64,000 bases of DNA from Flavobacterium celericrescens (GTDB lineage Bacteria; Bacteroidota; Bacteroidia; Flavobacteriales; Flavobacteriaceae), in contig NZ_JAAJBV010000001.1 of NCBI RefSeq assembly GCF_011392075.1, forward strand, positions 124,001-188,000, in the 5' to 3' direction. The translations under genes and the position numbers were made by a program. Below are positions 62,722-64,000 of this stretch, piece after piece. The notes beneath the pieces were generated by a model that saw nothing but the letters and a program-made list of their open reading frames with translations, did not search any database and was not told where the DNA came from. How positions within the stretch are numbered: position 1 is the stretch's first letter; the number at the start of each line of letters is the position of its first letter.

Positions 62722-64000
62722 ATGCATAAGTTTACTTTTTCTGTTATACTGCTATTATTTATTAATTTAATATTTGCTCAAGAATTGAGTGAATCAGAAA
62801 TTAGTAGAACCCGAAGTATTCAGGAAAATCTTATATCAAATCCTGAAAAAGCCTATGCCGAAGCCTTGGAAATTAGTAATTCTAAAAACGAGTTGTTTCG
62901 TTTTTATGGCAAATATTACATAGCCAATTATTTTTACAACAAATCAGAGTTTACTTATTCAAAGAAACTGCTTATCAGACTTATAGAAAGTATTGAAAAA
63001 AGTAAGATGGATAAATCAAGTAAAGTGTATCAAGATTTGCTTGGAATGTGTGTAAACAAACTGTTTTATATCCATAAAAATTTAGGAGAATATGATTTAG
63101 CATTGTTTTATCTTGACAAATATAAAAACAGCGTTCCTAACAATCATTTTAACGAACAATATGGCTCCATAAAAGTAGCTATGGGCGATTATATTAATGG
63201 AATTGCTTTGTTAAAAAAAGAATTAAAAACTTCACATCACTTGAAATTAGGCGTTGGTGAAAAAAAAGTAATGAACAAAAAATTGTTTGCAGATAAGTAT
63301 AATATTATTGGTGAAGCCTATCAAAAGTATTATATCCAGTCTAAAAAAGTTGTTTTTTTAGATTCTGCAAATTATTACTTCAATGTAGCAGCAACAATGA
63401 TGTTACAAGATAATTTTCAGCCTGAATATACGAAGGCTTTATTGAGTATGCGCGAAGCAAAAAGTGCAGCTTTAGCGGGAAATTACGAGAAATCTTTGTC
63501 ATTATATAGAAATAGAAAAAAATATCCTATCATTCGGGATAATATAAGAACTGAGCAGTTGTTTGATTTAGGAATGGCCGATTGTTTTCATCATTTAAAG
63601 CAAGTTGATTCGGCACTTTTTTACTGTAATAAATATATTGAAAGTTATCAAGTCACTAAGGTTTCTAAAGAAAATTTATTAATGACCTATAACATTATGA
63701 CACAGTGTTATAATGAGAAAAATGACACTAAAAATGCGTATCGCTACGCCCAAAAAAGTTTAGAATTAATTCAATCAATAGAAGGGATAAAAAGTAAATC
63801 TTTAAATTTTCTTCACAATTACGATTTAAACATAATAAAAGAGGAATCTAAGAACATTATCGCATCTAAAAATTATTTTAAAATTTCACTTTTTGGCATT
63901 TTAATTCTTTTAGCTGTAGTGGTTTTTAGTTTTTATTATTATTACAAATATCAGAAAGAAAAACATTATCGCTTTTTAAAAATTATTCAAAATCTAAAAG
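62722..64000 (+). CDS. TPR-containing membrane protein, probable regulator (partial, 3' end outside)
   Basis: Open reading frame of 426 codons running off the window. ATG at 62722 starts a signal peptide (MHKFTFSVILLLFINLIFAQ, about 20 residues). The next 340 residues are helical with TPR-like pairs (LDKYKNSVPNNHFNEQYGS, YFNVAATMMLQD, LFDLGMADCFHHLKQVDSA). A transmembrane helix lies at about residues 388-407, then a basic cytoplasmic stretch. This layout matches Flavobacteriia TPR-TM proteins that end in an AraC- or LuxR-type DNA-binding domain, or in a histidine kinase domain; the end is not visible, so the class stays open. Confidence 0.75.
   Translation, partial: MHKFTFSVILLLFINLIFAQELSESEISRTRSIQENLISNPEKAYAEALEISNSKNELFRFYGKYYIANYFYNKSEFTYSKKLLIRLIESIEKSKMDKSSKVYQDLLGMCVNKLFYIHKNLGEYDLALFYLDKYKNSVPNNHFNEQYGSIKVAMGDYINGIALLKKELKTSHHLKLGVGEKKVMNKKLFADKYNIIGEAYQKYYIQSKKVVFLDSANYYFNVAATMMLQDNFQPEYTKALLSMREAKSAALAGNYEKSLSLYRNRKKYPIIRDNIRTEQLFDLGMADCFHHLKQVDSALFYCNKYIESYQVTKVSKENLLMTYNIMTQCYNEKNDTKNAYRYAQKSLELIQSIEGIKSKSLNFLHNYDLNIIKEESKNIIASKNYFKISLFGILILLAVVVFSFYYYYKYQKEKHYRFLKIIQNLK

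Noticed and set aside
1..64000. CRISPR arrays, tRNA or rRNA genes, insertion sequences, prophage genes
   Set aside because: No regular spaced repeats, cloverleaf-like sequences, transposase or integrase motifs were seen in reading the window; short RNAs could be missed by eye.

Overview
This window looks like a chromosomal segment of a Flavobacterium-type member of the Bacteroidota. The supporting evidence is strong A+T richness, A-rich rather than Shine-Dalgarno-like leaders, many copies of the TAnnTTTG -7 promoter element known from this phylum, type IX secretion (T9SS) C-terminal sorting domains, a TonB-dependent receptor with an N-terminal carboxypeptidase-regulatory-like domain, the phylum-typical DUF4271 and DUF4296 families, and a 14-gene nuo operon with a short NuoG. 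No tRNA, rRNA, CRISPR array, integrase or transposase was seen.

Layout. 1-8 kb: an Mrp-type Fe-S carrier, a YceI / outer-membrane barrel / YceI-like cluster, an alkyltransferase-like DNA repair protein, a LysE-type exporter, trmB and a glycosyltransferase. 7-13.5 kb: a PhoR/PhoB-like two-component pair, divergent from a TonB-dependent receptor, followed by a probable surface beta-helix lipoprotein and a very small T9SS protein. 11-bp direct repeats in the divergent promoter suggest the receptor is controlled by the adjacent regulator. 13.6-17.2 kb: two secreted T9SS proteins that share an almost identical sorting domain and terminator. 17-30 kb: mainly housekeeping genes (LuxE-like ligase, tyrS, epimerase, a pyrC-containing operon, DUF4271 and hemD, pckA, saccharopine dehydrogenase with an Lrp regulator, and a ketoacyl synthase). 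30-43 kb: the nuoA-N operon for respiratory complex I, with a well-formed promoter. 43-47 kb: a cold-shock protein, aspS, a TlpA-like thioredoxin and a MORN-repeat protein. 47-53 kb: a tetR-tolC-adaptor-RND efflux operon with a dyad operator on its promoter. 53-64 kb: a polyprenyl synthetase with a small partner, a beta-propeller-like T9SS protein, an outer-membrane protein, sucA-odhB, a surface lipoprotein, a decayed odhB 3' remnant, and the start of a TPR membrane regulator that runs off the window.

The most interesting pattern occurs three times. A gene for an exported surface protein sits between two copies of the 3' end of the gene upstream of it: 284 bp at 15.1/17.0 kb, 31 bp at 54.6/56.4 kb, and a decayed odhB tail plus terminator at 60.9/62.4 kb. 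In the 31-bp case the distal copy still spells the last eight codons and stop of the upstream gene with one synonymous change. In the odhB case the distal copy carries many synonymous changes, a stop codon and a frameshift. This looks like repeated gain of surface-protein genes at the 3' ends of resident genes, with the displaced old end left behind. The mechanism is inferred; the repeats themselves are read directly from the sequence.

Several starts were moved downstream of longer possible reading frames because the upstream TTG is part of a -7 promoter element or because a signal peptide starts at the internal ATG. All alignments and motif searches were done by eye.
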